DNA of 64,000 nt, from contig JAJKFL010000007.1 of assembly GCA_021186555.1 (NCBI GenBank), positions 4,028,501 through 4,092,500 of the forward strand, written 5' to 3'. The notes under the pieces were generated by a model that was given only the letters and a program-made list of their open reading frames with translations, was not told the origin of the DNA and made no database searches. Below, in pieces: positions 52,531 to 62,653 of this stretch; within the stretch, counting starts at the first letter, position 1; every line of letters begins with the position of its first letter. This DNA is from Reticulitermes speratus. Taxonomy: Eukaryota > Arthropoda > Insecta > Blattodea > Rhinotermitidae. Both the position numbers and the translations under genes were made by a program.

Positions 52531-52790
52531 CCGATCCCAGTGGCCGCGCGGTCTAAGGCGTGGGTCTTCGGCCGCTCGCTTACTGGGATTGTGGGTTCGA
52601 ATCCCACCGGGGGCATGGATGTCTGTCTCTTGTGAGTGTTGTGTGTTGTCAGGTAGAGGTCTCTCCGACGAGCTGGTCCCTCGTCCAGAGGAGTCCTACC
52701 GAGTGTGGTGTGTCTAAGTGTGATCGTGAAGCCTCGAAATGAGGAGGCCTAGGCACCCGAAAAGGGGCTGTTGAGCCATAGGAAAAAAAA
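52531..52790 (+). mobile_element. SINE family A
   Basis: Head GCCGATCCCAGTGGCCGCG, GGTCTAAGGCG, box B GGGTTCGAATCCC; body to GGGGCTGTTGAGCCATAGG and an A8 tail. It carries the GTTGAGCCATA end of the same subfamily as 37256-37524 and 57140-57390. Flanking ATATAT sequence hides any target duplication. Confidence 0.93.
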
Positions 52791-52894
52791 TATATAATGA
52801 CTAATTGCTGTGTAGAAAACCAATGTGTATATCACCATTCGTAGAAGCACAATACGCTGCTAATTTCTGTACAATACTGGACCCCTGTTGATGG

Positions 52895-53036
52895 CTACAA
52901 ACGAACTAATTCGATGGAGCAGAGTCCTTCGTGAGAAGCTAACAGGTCCTCAGCTAGTCAAGAAATTCCCCGCATTTTATGGAACCCGAAGGTTCATTGC
53001 CGCATTCACAAGAGCACGCCACCTGTCCCTATCCTG
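52895..53036 (+). pseudogene. Repeat-derived ORF fragment (SWSRVLxEKLTG type)
   Basis: One frame reads [45 protein letters not shown], then a stop. I remember this sequence type as extremely common in insect contigs and predicted proteins, but I cannot name its element class. The copy is cut immediately after HLSLS, where a ribozyme-family segment starts. Confidence 0.7.
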
Positions 53037-53120
53037 AGCGATGATGGCTAAAAACGTAGCCGAAACACGTAGCAGCAAAAAATACTTTGTGCAGTGATTG
53101 GTAATAAAACTCGTAGGCGT
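53036..53120 (+). mobile_element. Truncated ribozyme-family segment
   Basis: Reads GCGAUGA, U, GGCUA..UAGCC, GAAAC, ACGUA, GCAGCAAAAAATACTTT. It matches the arms at 39790-39850 downstream of GAAAC. CUGAUGA has lost its U4 or been cut by the junction with the preceding repeat. Confidence 0.55.
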
Positions 53121-54007
53121 AGGGCAACTGCAAGGAATATGTGTAACATTAAGTAATATAAGAGTAATTTTTCATTTCGGGTGTGATTCAGATGCCCAAA
53201 GCAATACTTTCCATTTAATTATAAGTTATGAGTAAAGTTAAATTTCCTAATTTATTAAATTTTTTCTTCAAATTTCAGGCTACTGCGCGTATTTACCGTG
53301 ATACTGACAAAGCAAACTGCCACCTCCCAGCGGAGAACGGGAATTCTGCTGGTAACTCAAAACAAAGGAACGCCAAGATGGGAGCGCTGGTTCTTAACTT
53401 CTAAATGTTAGCGCCGGAAGCTGTTAAGACTACTTGACTGTAACCACAGTGTCACAAAGATGCTTTTTGCACGAGTTCTGCAATACCCACCATGTGTACA
53501 GCTGGCGCATACAGAAAGGGATTAGGTAGGAAATGACTGGGCTGGCAATGCAGTGATAAAGTAGGGCCATTTGTCTGCTAGAATAAGGCGCAGCACGCGG
53601 GCCGCGCATCGGTCCTATTATGGTGACGGTCAAAGCTGCACACTACACGGACTATTTAGCAAACTATTTATGTTGCAGCTTAATGATATGGCCGTGTTTG
53701 TTCATGTGTAATTTCTACTCAGAGAGGATTTGCAAGCTACGTCAATTGGCACATCCCATACACGGATTTCAATCAACATTTGTTCAGTTATAACAGCACA
53801 GACATTTCCAACGGCTATTTCTATCGAGCCTGTAATGTAAACGAATAAAACCGAAAGGCAGTTTAAAAATGACCGGAAATTGTCACGAGTGGGAAGTTTA
53901 TTCCTTTGAAGCACGTTTTACGGGACAATTGAATTAAATCCGTTTTAAATATTGTTAATAACAACATTATACATATTCATTCAGTGACACAGTTTGCTGT
54001 TAACAAG
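53121..54007. other. Unassigned sequence
   Basis: Nothing recognised. Confidence 0.3.
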
Positions 54008-54626
54008 TACAGTCGAACCCGGTTATAACGACATCGGTTTAAGCGACACCTCGTCTACAACGTCACATATTCTGTGGTACCAATTAATTCCTTACCTCTT
54101 AATATTTGACATCCCCGTTGCTATGTACACGAACAGTATATGTCACCCTTGTTCAGTAATTACAGTCACAACCAACACATATATTTTGACACATTAGGCT
54201 ACCGCTTGCAGCTCTACAGAGCCATCATCAGGACTATACAACAACTACGAATATCAAACCCTACACATTTTGTAAAAAGAATTCCCTTATTTTGTACAAT
54301 TATATGTATAAAAACGGGGGAGGTGGTGAGGGAGGTTGCCTAACAAAGGGTATGTCTTAACAATGTGAATATAAAAGATATAAAATGAAAATATGAAATA
54401 CAAAATCATAGAAGCATAGAAAAATGAATATAAAAATTGTATAAAATATATAAAAAATGGCGTCGGACAGTAAGATGTGGACGTATATGCAGTGCTAATG
54501 TAAGAAGGCCAGTGTTAATCCTCACTATTAACCATAACATTTTACTCCTCGGTTATAACAACACTCGTTTATAACGACACAAAATATTCAGTCCTTTTCA
54601 TGGAGTTATAACAGAGTCAGACTCTA
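54008..54626. mobile_element. Pogo-like MITE interrupted by another element
   Basis: The left end TACAGTCGAACCCGGTTATA and the right end GTTATAACAGAGTCAGACTC (inverted) enclose the same family as 2977-3162, in opposite orientation. About 410 bp of unrelated AT-rich sequence (about 54110-54519) interrupts the body between TAATTCCT and TTAATCCTCAC. Those words may be a degraded target duplication. Confidence 0.75.
54110..54519 (-). mobile_element. Insertion with ribozyme-like core
   Basis: Contains on the - strand GUC, CUGAUGA, U, GGCUCUGUAGAGCUGCAAGC, GGUAGCC, UAAUGUGUC (54188-54237). CUGAUGA and the stem II GGCU/AGCC are intact, but GAAA has become UAAU. Remaining sequence is AT-rich and non-coding. 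Confidence 0.5.
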
Positions 54627-54894
54627 TTTACATTTTCACATACGCAGCCCACATCTCAATGTGAGATTTCACGTTTCAGTGGGTAGAAATCCTTTGTGTT
54701 CTGCAGGTACAGGGTTCTAATCTCGGCGCGAAAACGGGCCTTTTCCACTGAAATTTTTGTGTTAATCTCTAATTTTCCAGACAAATGTCGGTGTAATACA
54801 GAAAATTAGGCCACTTCCGATGACAGTGTCGTTACACAAACCATAAGCAGACACAAATGAAGTGTAGTAAATCTGTCCCTGTGCTTAATTCAGC

Positions 54895-55145
54895 ATCAGG
54901 GCACAAGTGGAAAAAAAGCTCCATGCATTATTAAACTAGTCACTAGATGGAGGTGACCGGACAGCTTCACTACCCGGCCCGTGTTCACCCGGAAAAAAAA
55001 AGAGCCCTCGGTACGCAACGGACAGCAGATCTGGTGGACCCCAAGATGGAAGTGTACACTTGGAAAATAAAATAGTCTCCGCCCCCGCCGAGAAACTAAA
55101 ACTGATTCCACGTAGCCTAGCCACTACACCTACTGAGCTAGCCAT
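54895..55145 (-). mobile_element. SINE family F, diverged
   Basis: Blocks CTCCATGCATTATTAAACTA, CACTAGATGGAGGTGACCGG, CCCGGCCCGTGTTCACCCGG, GGACCCCAAGATGGAAG and, at the right, a tRNA-like AGTAGGTGTAGTGGCTAGGC on the - strand. The order fits family F. Confidence 0.65.
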
Positions 55146-55673
55146 ATCACATTTTAACATTTGTTTCATTTACTTTCTTCCTCAAATTTACTTAAACCCA
55201 TAAATTTTATACTGGTTTCAAAACAGTGTCTATGACTTTTCCATCTCGCTAATCTCCGTCTTTTCCTTGCTACTGGGCTGCAAACGAATGAAACACATAA
55301 GTCACTCTGTCGTGCTCCTTACAATTATTGAGTCCAAATGGGGCACAGGCAGGAAGAACCGCCTCTTACGGCGTACGTCACTTTAACGAGCTCGGCGATG
55401 CACTCAAGGCTCTCCTTCTCTGGAAGAAGAGAAAGGGAAACAAGAAAATAATAGGGAAAAGAAACAATAATCTGGGATTTTCTTAATGTCGCATCAAAGA
55501 AGCGAAAGCAGAAAGTGGCTGAAAGACAACAAACTTGGACGAAGCAGAGTGCATTGTCACAGCGGACGTTGCCTAAGGCACGACTACAACAGTGTACATT
55601 TTACAATCGCCAAACTTAGCGCGGAAGGATACGTTCGGACAAACCGCTCACAAATAACTATAAATAATATAAC
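55146..55673. other. Unassigned sequence
   Basis: Nothing recognised. Confidence 0.3.
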
Positions 55674-55735
55674 CATGGCTCAACAGCCCTATATGGGCTC
55701 GGGCCTCCTCTTGCCTCCTCTTTCCGAGGTTACTA
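55674..55735 (-). mobile_element. Possible SINE family A 3' fragment
   Basis: CCATGGCTCAACAGCCCTAT, ATGGGCTCGGGCCTCCTC and CCGAGGTTACTA parallel the 3' end of family A. Short and diverged. Confidence 0.5.
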
Positions 55736-55799
55736 AGTCGTGCGCATTCGTGGCAGTTGGTGACTGGATAACTGGCCGCGCTGCTGTTCTATCGATCCT

Positions 55800-56052
55800 G
55801 ATGTGACCGCCAGAGCCATCTGGCAGGCAGTCAGGAGACTTGGGTGAGAAATGGAGGCTTTGAATTTAGCTTACGAAACATTTCTATTCGTGCCCGTAAG
55901 GTTCTTTTACATGCCGTAAATCTACGACATGGGACCGACGGCTTTACTTCCCCTCCGAAGGAAGTGGTGCTCCGGATTTTTATCACCCTTAAAAATCCAT
56001 CGACCTCGGTTGGGATCGAGGACGCTAACCACTAGTCCACCGAGGTCGACAC
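55800..56052 (-). mobile_element. SINE family E
   Basis: On the - strand the head CCTCGGTGGACTAGTGGTTA, GCGTCCTCGATCCCAACCG resembles a tRNA with box A TGGACTAGTGGTTAGCG. The body has GAGCACCACTTCCTTCGGAG, GGGAAGTAAAGCCGTCGGTC and TACGGCATGTAAAAGAACC. No second copy in this window. Identification by structure only. Confidence 0.65.
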
Positions 56053-56731
56053 AAATAACTACGTAGCTAATATATCGGAATAAGAATAATAATGCAATTT
56101 CACACTTAGTAACCTGTGAGAAAAGCTGGGGGCAATGATTTGCTGAAACCAACCGCAGGCTACTCTTGCCATACGTGGGAAAGCACACTGTTGTTCTGCA
56201 GCTGTTTGTAGGAATCTTCCATGGAACCTGATGACGTGAGTCTCAAGGGATAAACGGAAGGCGTATAACTGACACGAGACGGCGCGGGGGACACGGCACT
56301 TTCTGTAGCGCAGCAGCTGAAATTCTTATTATTCAATCCACCTTCAGGTGTCACGGTGTTGGCGTCGTGACAGCCCTTCCCTACAGCCTGTAGATATCAA
56401 CAAGACAGGCAATGTACGTATAAAAGTAAGAATGGGGCGCGTTCGCGTAACCATTATTGCCGTGGAAAAGCAATAAGTATTACATATTCTGTGTGTCTGT
56501 GTCAATAGCCTTAGTTACCTAGCATGCAAAGCGCATGCGCCGTATTATATTGTCATCTGTGACCTGTCGGGCTGTACCATATTTTTCCACATTATGTCAT
56601 AAACGACACGATTTTTGAAAAAAAAAGGTCATTTAAAATCAAACGTGTTTTGGTTTTCTCTACAGCTTTTGTTTGAAATACTTGTCATTGTAAGAAGAAT
56701 TCAGCGACATTGTCTTACACGTAAATAGGTC
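56053..56731. other. Unassigned sequence
   Basis: Nothing recognised. Confidence 0.3.
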
Positions 56732-56915
56732 TTCACGTGAAGTACCCATTGTTCTTGTGAGGTTTTAATGAAAATTTTTTGAATAATACTCAAATATCAG
56801 ATTTCATGAAAATCCGTCCAGTGGGAGGCGATTTGTTGCAAGCGGACGGATAGACAGACAGATATAACGCAGTTAACAGTCGCTTTTCGCAATTCTGCAA
56901 ACGCGCCTGAAAATC
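56732..56915. repeat. Dispersed repeat, second copy
   Basis: Homologous to 37994-38205 (GTCTTCACGTGAAGT, GATTTCATGAAAATCCGTCC, AGTGG.AG, AAGCGGACGGATAGACAGAC, CGCTTTTCGCAATTCTGCAA). The same ATTTCATGAAAATCCG word ends the 141-bp array at about 12335. Confidence 0.65.
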
Positions 56916-57126
56916 GGTCTATTAAAACGGCTTAACAATTCTAAAATCGTCTGTAAAGCTCCGCTAATACTACGTAAATACGAACAAAAAAATAACATTG
57001 TCTCTTCAAAGGAATTTCTTGATGTCTGTACTCTCCACTCCACTTTTTAACACTATTTACCATTTCTACTTTGTGCCGTCTCTTTAACTTGTGTCCCTCT
57101 CTCCAGAGTTAATTATTTTGAGACGT

Positions 57127-57403
57127 ATCCTTCGGGTGAGTGGCCACGCGGTCTAAGGCGTGGGTCTACGGCCGCTCGCTTACTGGGATTGTGGGTTCGA
57201 ATCCCGCCTAGGGCATGGATGTCTGTCTCTTGTGAGTGTTGTGTGTTGTCAGGTAGAGGTCTCTGCGACGAGCCGATCACTTGTCCAGAGGAGTCCTACC
57301 GAGCGTGGTGTGTCTGAGTGTGATCGTGAAGCCTCGAAAAATGAGACGGCCTAGGCCCCCAAGGGGCTGTCGAGCCACAGAGGGAAAAAAATCCTTCGGG
57401 TGA
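57127..57403 (+). mobile_element. SINE family A with perfect target-site duplication
   Basis: The element at 57140-57390 is flanked by ATCCTTCGGGTGA (57127-57139 and 57391-57403), an exact 13-bp duplication. It starts at GTGGCCACGCGGTCTAAGG (first few bases of the head missing) and ends GGCTGTCGAGCCACAGAGGG plus an A7 tail. This fixes the insertion mechanism as LINE-type target-primed retroposition. Confidence 0.97.
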
Positions 57404-57696
57404 AGACACAATGAGTGTTTCACTTTTAGGGTTATTATGGACCGAGCGGAATCAACTAGATGACCGACGACAGCAGATCCTGGATTACGCTTTCTACTGT
57501 GCAAAATTACCACATCTGTTTTATATTAATGGTTTTGCAGCGTCACAATTTATTATGTAGTTTGTGGGCCCTTAATGGACCCAAAACCTTAATTCAAGAT
57601 ATATCGCCTTATGTTAACATTTTGATAATTTTTTTTTAGTCGTCCTCTCCTACCTACTCCGGTTTCCCGTTTCAGTGTCGAGGTTGGAAGTTCTTT
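57404..57696. other. Unassigned sequence
   Basis: Nothing recognised. Confidence 0.3.
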
Positions 57697-58039
57697 TGAG
57701 CACACTAAGAGACACACCACAGTCGGTAGGACTCCACTGGACGAGGGATCGGCTCGTCGCAGAGACCTCTACTAGACAAAACACAACACTCACAACAGAC
57801 AGACATACATGCCCCCGGTGGTTTTTTTTTTTTTTTGCCTGTCCGGGGTTTTTCCCCTTTGATCCATTTTTGTAATGTTTAAATCCTTTCGTCCTTCATG
57901 TCACTTTACTTTCCATGCTACCGTCCTTACAACAAACACAACACAGACATCCATGCCCCGGTGGAATTCGAACCCACGATCCTAGCAAGCGAGCGGCCGC
58001 AGACCCACGCCTTAGACCGCACGGCCACTGGGATCGGCA
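57697..58039 (-). mobile_element. Composite SINE, head-B-A
   Basis: - strand order: head (58039 down to about 57950; box B mutated, GGGTTCGAATTCC), body B (GTTGTGTTTGTTGTAAGGAC..CCCCGGACAGGC), an A run at about 57822-57836, then CCACCGGGGGCATGTATG and the A body, truncated near 57697. It repeats the architecture of 2507-2928. Confidence 0.9.
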
Positions 58040-58454
58040 ACATGTTGATAAATACAGCTCATAATTCATTTAGGATATCTGAACTCTGAAAAGCGTTGAA
58101 CATAAACTCTGGTAACAGAAATGTTGTGTATTGAGTCTCGTACGTCATATGTCAAAGGTCACGTAAGAAGTCGACACAGCTTCAGTAAAGTGGAAACGGT
58201 GGAGACGAGAAAAATCCCAGGCCGTACTTGCGACTGGATCTGGTGGTTTAATCCCCAGTACTTTCCTGACTTAGTAATCTTGGCTCCCTGAACTCACCTC
58301 AATTTTTATCTATTTACTTGTGCTTTATTTAACGATATTCTTAGTACTACAGAATATACATAAACGAATGAAGGAACGGCCAGTGAATAATGAACCTGAC
58401 ACCGCGGAAGGAAGCTTTCGTGGCATAATTTGAGGCACTACTGCGGCACAAGGA
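58040..58454. other. Unassigned sequence
   Basis: Nothing recognised. Confidence 0.3.
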
Positions 58455-58755
58455 TTACGCGGTGACGCAGTTGGATGAGGCACTGCGCTACAAGCTGGTA
58501 GGTCGCGGGTTCGATTCACGATTGTGTCATTGGAATTTTTCATTGCCATAATCCTTTAGGTCGCACTATGGCCCAGAGGTTGACTCAGCCTCTAACAGAA
58601 ATGAGTACCAGGAATATTTCCTGGGGGATAAAGGTGGCCGGTGCGGAGGGCTGGCAATCTTACCACCTTCATGTGCCGACTGTCTTGAAATCTGGGAGCC
58701 TCAAACTCCTGGAATCCTCACGGCCTGTACAGGGATAGCTTTACCTTTACCTTCA
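58455..58755 (+). mobile_element. SINE family C
   Basis: Sense-strand copy: GCGGTGACGCAGTTGGATGA, GGCACTGCGCTACAAGC, box B GGGTTCGATTCACG, CTCTAACAGAAATGAGTACC, AGGAATATTTCCTGGG, GGGATAGCTTTACCTTTACC. Gives the family polarity directly. Confidence 0.92.
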
Positions 58756-60317
58756 CTGCAGCACAAACTTGGATATACGGAGCCAAACGACAAAACAACT
58801 TCAGTCCGGATAGCGTGTGCCCCTGCCGAGATACGAAAATTAAACCTTCCGATTAAAAGCCAGAACCAGCGTTACCGGCTGAGCCACCCAGTATCCGTAT
58901 CCCACCCTAAGGAACTCTAGAACTAGTTTAAGTGCTGTTAGAACACGCTTTATATCGAGTGACATGTTTTGCTCCTTGCTCGGCCAAATGTTCGAGCTCC
59001 ATTAACTCGACCTGCACGGCAGTTAGTTCTCGTTTGTTTGGAAGCCAATTTAATTTCTTGAAAACACCTGTTAGGACTGATCCTGACGGTAACTGCTTCA
59101 GCAAGTGTGTTAATTGGAAGTTATACACTATTCTTTGCCACGGTCTCGCTCCCGTTAAAGAGAAACAGCCCCTTAGCGTCACTCCCCACTAAAAAAAGAG
59201 CTCACTGAAGACACGCTATTTCTAGCGACCACGACTTTCTTTACCCGTTTCACATTTTGCTGTATTGTGATTCAGACGGATGATTATGCTAAGAACACTT
59301 GGTGGGGAGAAATACCTGAGCAGAAAAATTATGATACGCTATTCACTGTTCATCCATACAACTCTTTAAAACTTCTGTCAGCCATTTTCTGTAATACGAT
59401 TTGCCAAACGTTAAAAGTGGATACTCAAAAAAAGCGAAGTCTTCTGTCTGCTGCAGCCATCAGCCAACTTAAGGACAGAAGAAATCAAACTGTCGCATAA
59501 AAGTGAGGAGGTAACGGAAGGGGAGATTAAATCCTTCAATCTCTTGATGTTATATGCGATGAAGATCCACAGTCCTGCTCGCGATTCGGTTCTTATAAAC
59601 TTAATGGTTTTCCAAATTAACTATTACTTAAAACGTCACACTGTATTGTAATCACGTGATCACAATTTTAACTACGAGTATAATAATATTAATTTAATAA
59701 AACATTACTTAATCAATTACCAATCTAACGTCTTTGGAACATGGCCGTCTTAAAAAAATTACAGTTGCCCTAGAGGCCAAAAAATTTCCTACCTTTTGCG
59801 AGACCCAAAACTTCATTACCTTCTCTACTAGAGCTAAGCCAACTGCTGTAGTTCACATCCCGTGACAGTTGAATCCAATCCAATAACTCACACCACATTT
59901 ATTTAAGACAAATTTTCAAACTTTATTACTATCATTCCACTTTAAGGTCAAGCCTCTCAAACACGTATTTATTGCACTTCCATATGTCCTAACGTTCTGC
60001 CTGTTTTGCCTTCACGATTTAATTACCCTAATAACATTCGCTGAACAAGGCAAATCAGGAACATCCCCGTACGCATTTTCCCCCCATTTCCATGTTCGTT
60101 TACCTCTCTGAGCCCAAAATATTCTCCCCAGCACCGTGCAATCAAACACCCTCAATCAATTTCGTTCCCTTGGAGCAAGAGGCAGAGTTTTATACCAGTA
60201 CACTCGTACATTCACATCAACGTAAACACGGACCTGATGTGTCCCACTCCATTTAAGTCTCAGCTGGTTTCCTTGTACCTTCATAATGGAATATTATACT
60301 GTAAACTTAAAGTCCTG
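58756..60317. other. Unassigned, with opposed ORFs at 58928-59192
   Basis: At 58790-58890 there is a possible tRNA-like SINE head on the - strand (GGTGGCTCAGCCGGTAACGC). Opposed 84- and 86-codon frames cover 58928-59192; the - strand one (NWLPNKRELTAVQVELMELE) looks moderately protein-like, but I cannot place it. The rest is unrecognised. Confidence 0.35.
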
Positions 60318-60580
60318 TCGATCCCAGTGGCCGCAGGGTCTACGGCGTGGGTCTGCGGCCGCTCGCTTGCTGGGATTGTGGGTTCGAATCCCGCCGGGGG
60401 CATTGATGTCTCTCTCTTGTGAGTGTTGTGTGTTGTCAGGTAGAGGTCTCTGAGACGGGCTAATCACTCGTGCAAAGGACTCCTACCTAGTGTGGTGTGT
60501 CTAACAGAGTGCGATCTTGAAGCCTCTATAATGAGGAAATCCTGGCCCACTAGGAGCTGTTGCGCCATTGGGGAAAAAAA
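60318..60580 (+). mobile_element. SINE family A
   Basis: GTCGATCCCAGTGGCCGCAG, GGTCTACGGCG, box B GGGTTCGAATCCC; body to GTTGCGCCATTGGGG and an A8 tail. Carries the TAACA insertion seen at 28208-28470. Confidence 0.93.
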
Positions 60581-60859
60581 ATTAAACCCAACCATATGTG
60601 AACAATAGGAAACTAAATGACTGAGTTGTTATGACTTTATAAAATTGGTTTTATGCAATATTCATTCCCTCCGAGTTCATGATTACGTTTTAATTACCTA
60701 AAAAGTTTTAATAATCAAAAGTGTGGAAATGAAGGATTTAGTCATGATAATGTTTCCATTACGTAAAAAGTTTTAATAATCAAAAGTGCGGGAGCGAAGG
60801 ATTTAGTTCCGTCACTACGCAATATCTGTAAAAACACTGATATTCGTATGCACACGGGA
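60581..60859. other. Unassigned, with a short direct repeat
   Basis: TACxTAAAAAGTTTTAATAA through TCAAAAGTG occurs twice, at about 60697-60727 and 60761-60790, followed in both by GGAxxGAAGGATTTAGT. Local duplication of about 65 bp. Confidence 0.55.
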
Positions 60860-61150
60860 AACCAAGAGAGGAACAGTGGTGGAAAATTGGAATTTGGAGA
60901 ATGAGGGGGTTGGGAGAAACAGTGAATTGAGTATTTTGCCCTATATGCAGTAAAGACGAAGCGGGAGCCATATACTGAGTTGTGCAGGAACAGATGTGGA
61001 GGAAGTCGATCTTAGATAACATGCTTAGGAACACTGATGCAGAGTCTGACATCAGGATAGTAGGATGTAGGAAATAACTGTAAAGGCGGAAAATAGGAAC
61101 ATATATGAGATTAAACATGAAGAGGACTGAGACAGGATAGTAAAGAAACC
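60860..61150 (+). pseudogene. LINE ORF2 zinc-knuckle tail remnant
   Basis: Reads EQWWKIGIWRMRGLGETVN, stop, VFCPICSKDEAGAIY, stop; in the next frame SHILSC; then MWRKSILDNMLRNTDAESDI, RIVGCRK and a degraded tail. CPIC..(S)HILSC is the CCHC zinc-binding motif found after the reverse transcriptase in several LINE clades, split here by a frameshift. The 147-codon - strand frame over the same DNA is only its antisense. Confidence 0.75.
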
Positions 61151-61596
61151 CTAGGGTAAAGCTGAAATAACTCTGGGTAAATGCGGAAAAAACTGTAAGA
61201 ATAGGGATACTATATGCATGCAATAAATGTTGACGTACAAAATAGGTTTATAATTCATAAAGTTATTTTAGTTAGGAAGAGCAATTTAGGCGGGTTGCCG
61301 GAGCGTGGAAGCTCGCAATGAAAACTCCGACACCCTTAGTTGTGTTATATCAAAATTTTAAATGGACACATTAATTGTGGGTGTTAAGGAACAGGGGCAC
61401 TAGGAAATATTTAGTAGGCAAATTCGTTTAGGACTATGTATCAGTCACGTGTCATACACGACCACCTTTCACGTAAATATGACTATTGTCACGTACCTAC
61501 AACATGGCACATGAACTAGGCATTTCGTACTTTTGCAGCATCAGAAAACAACAAGAATATTACACACCCCTGAATCTCATAAGATGATTAGCCTAT
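61151..61596. other. Unassigned sequence
   Basis: Nothing recognised. Confidence 0.3.
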
Positions 61597-61660
61597 ATAT
61601 ATGTTATGCAGACAAATGTACACAGTATTATGCTATTTAACACAATTTTTATTAAATGTT

Positions 61661-61703
61661 GCCCAACATGTTTCTAGCCTATATAAGGCTCATCTTCAGG
61701 GGC
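61661..61703 (-). ncRNA. Putative type I hammerhead ribozyme (left arm)
   Basis: On the - strand: GCCC, CUGAAGA, a 17-nt UGAGCCUUAUAUAGGCU-like stem II, GAAAC, AU, GUU, GGGC. Stem I GCCC/GGGC is perfect. One base of stem II differs from the right-arm copy. Confidence 0.65.
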
Positions 61704-61940
61704 TCTTTTGTTGAAATTACAACAGCTATATTATTGGTATATAAAATTCTTAAAAAGCCGTTAGATGTATTTGGTTATTGGTATCTGTACCGGTCATGCT
61801 GCTTTCACTATAGATTAGTTGGAGGAGGATCTATAGTGAAAGCAGCATGACCGGTACAGATACCAATAACCAAATACATCTAACGGCTTTTTAAGAATTT
61901 TATATACCAATAATATAGCTGTTGTAATTTCAACAAAAGA

Positions 61941-61983
61941 GCCCCTGAAGATGAGCCTTATATAGGCTAGAAACATGTTGGGC
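61941..61983 (+). ncRNA. Putative type I hammerhead ribozyme (right arm)
   Basis: GCCC (61941-61944), CUGAAGA (61945-61951), UGAGCCUUAUAUAGGCUA (stem II AGCCU/AGGCU with a small bulge), GAAAC (61970-61974), AU, GUU (61977-61979), GGGC (61980-61983). Stem I is four perfect pairs. Cleavage predicted after 61979. All core positions present; helix III minimal. Confidence 0.68.
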
Positions 61984-62044
61984 AACATTTAATAAAAATT
62001 GTGTTAAATAACATATACTGTGTACATTTGTCTGCATAACATAT

Positions 62045-62364
62045 ATATATATATATATAATTATAAATGTACGATACAAGTAACGTAATGATTAGCCTAT
62101 CTTTAATCCACAGCTGTTCAGCGCCTACTTGTGCGTGCGTGTGTTATACATGGTGAAAGGTTAAGGGTTCGAGTGCAGGTGTGAACAGTATGACGTGAAG
62201 CTGTAACATACAGCTGCACGCGACACCCCCCCCCCCTGTTCCTTAGGCAAACTGATGCTTCTAAACCCACAGTGGACAGTCTGAACATTTCACATGGCGT
62301 TTTGGATGTTACTGTACCAAGCAATCCCCAAAGCACCATTTATTGTTCTTCAGTACTTGTTAAA
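62045..62364. other. Unassigned, with a TA repeat and C run
   Basis: (TA)n at about 62041-62059 and a cytosine run at about 62226-62236. Nothing else recognised. Confidence 0.4.
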
Positions 62365-62637
62365 GGTAAAGGTCTCCCTAGAACAGGCCATGAAGGCCCT
62401 GAGAGGGAGTAGAGGTATAGCTCTACACTTTCTTTAACCCTGGCACTAGATTAGGATGGGTGGTTAACTCCACGCCCTGGCCGCATTACCCCCGGGAAAG
62501 ATACCCGGTACCCATTGTATAGGAGGCTGGGTGGTCCCCAAGGCCGGTCTGGACGGGTGCTGAAAATCTCGCCCCCACCGGGATTCCAGCTCGTAGCGAG
62601 TCGCTGTACCGACTGAGCTACACCGGCCCACCTTAAG
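62365..62637 (-). mobile_element. SINE family F
   Basis: Same blocks as 14801-15082: AAAGGTAAAGGTCTCCCTAG, AACAGGCCATGAAGGCC, CCCGGGAAAGATACCCGGTA, GGCCGGTCTGGACGGGTGC, and the head at the right (TAGCTCAGTCGGTACAGCGA on the - strand). Imperfect flanks AGTACTTGT and AGTACCTGT could be the target duplication. Confidence 0.9.
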
Positions 62638-62653
62638 TACCTGTATTTCACAA

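Larger units (their letters stand above)
61597..62044. mobile_element. Near-perfect 218-bp palindrome with two hammerheads
   Basis: Arms at 61597-61815 and 61829-62044 are inverted copies with only a few differences, joined by a 13-bp loop. The outer ends have ATGTTATGCAGACAAATGTA, the inner ends GGTCATGCTGCTTTCACTAT. A transcript would fold into a hairpin of about 215 bp. The similarity of the arms shows that the structure is young or maintained by gene conversion. (TA)n follows the right end. Confidence 0.85.

Noticed and set aside
52531..52620. Functional tRNA gene
   Set aside because: Box A and box B are present, but the cloverleaf arms and anticodon loop do not form convincingly, and the sequence continues into the SINE body. 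The same holds for the other SINE heads.
60780..61223. 147-codon - strand ORF with hydrophobic stretches
   Set aside because: It is antisense to a LINE ORF2 remnant (CPIC, MWRKSILDN) on the + strand.
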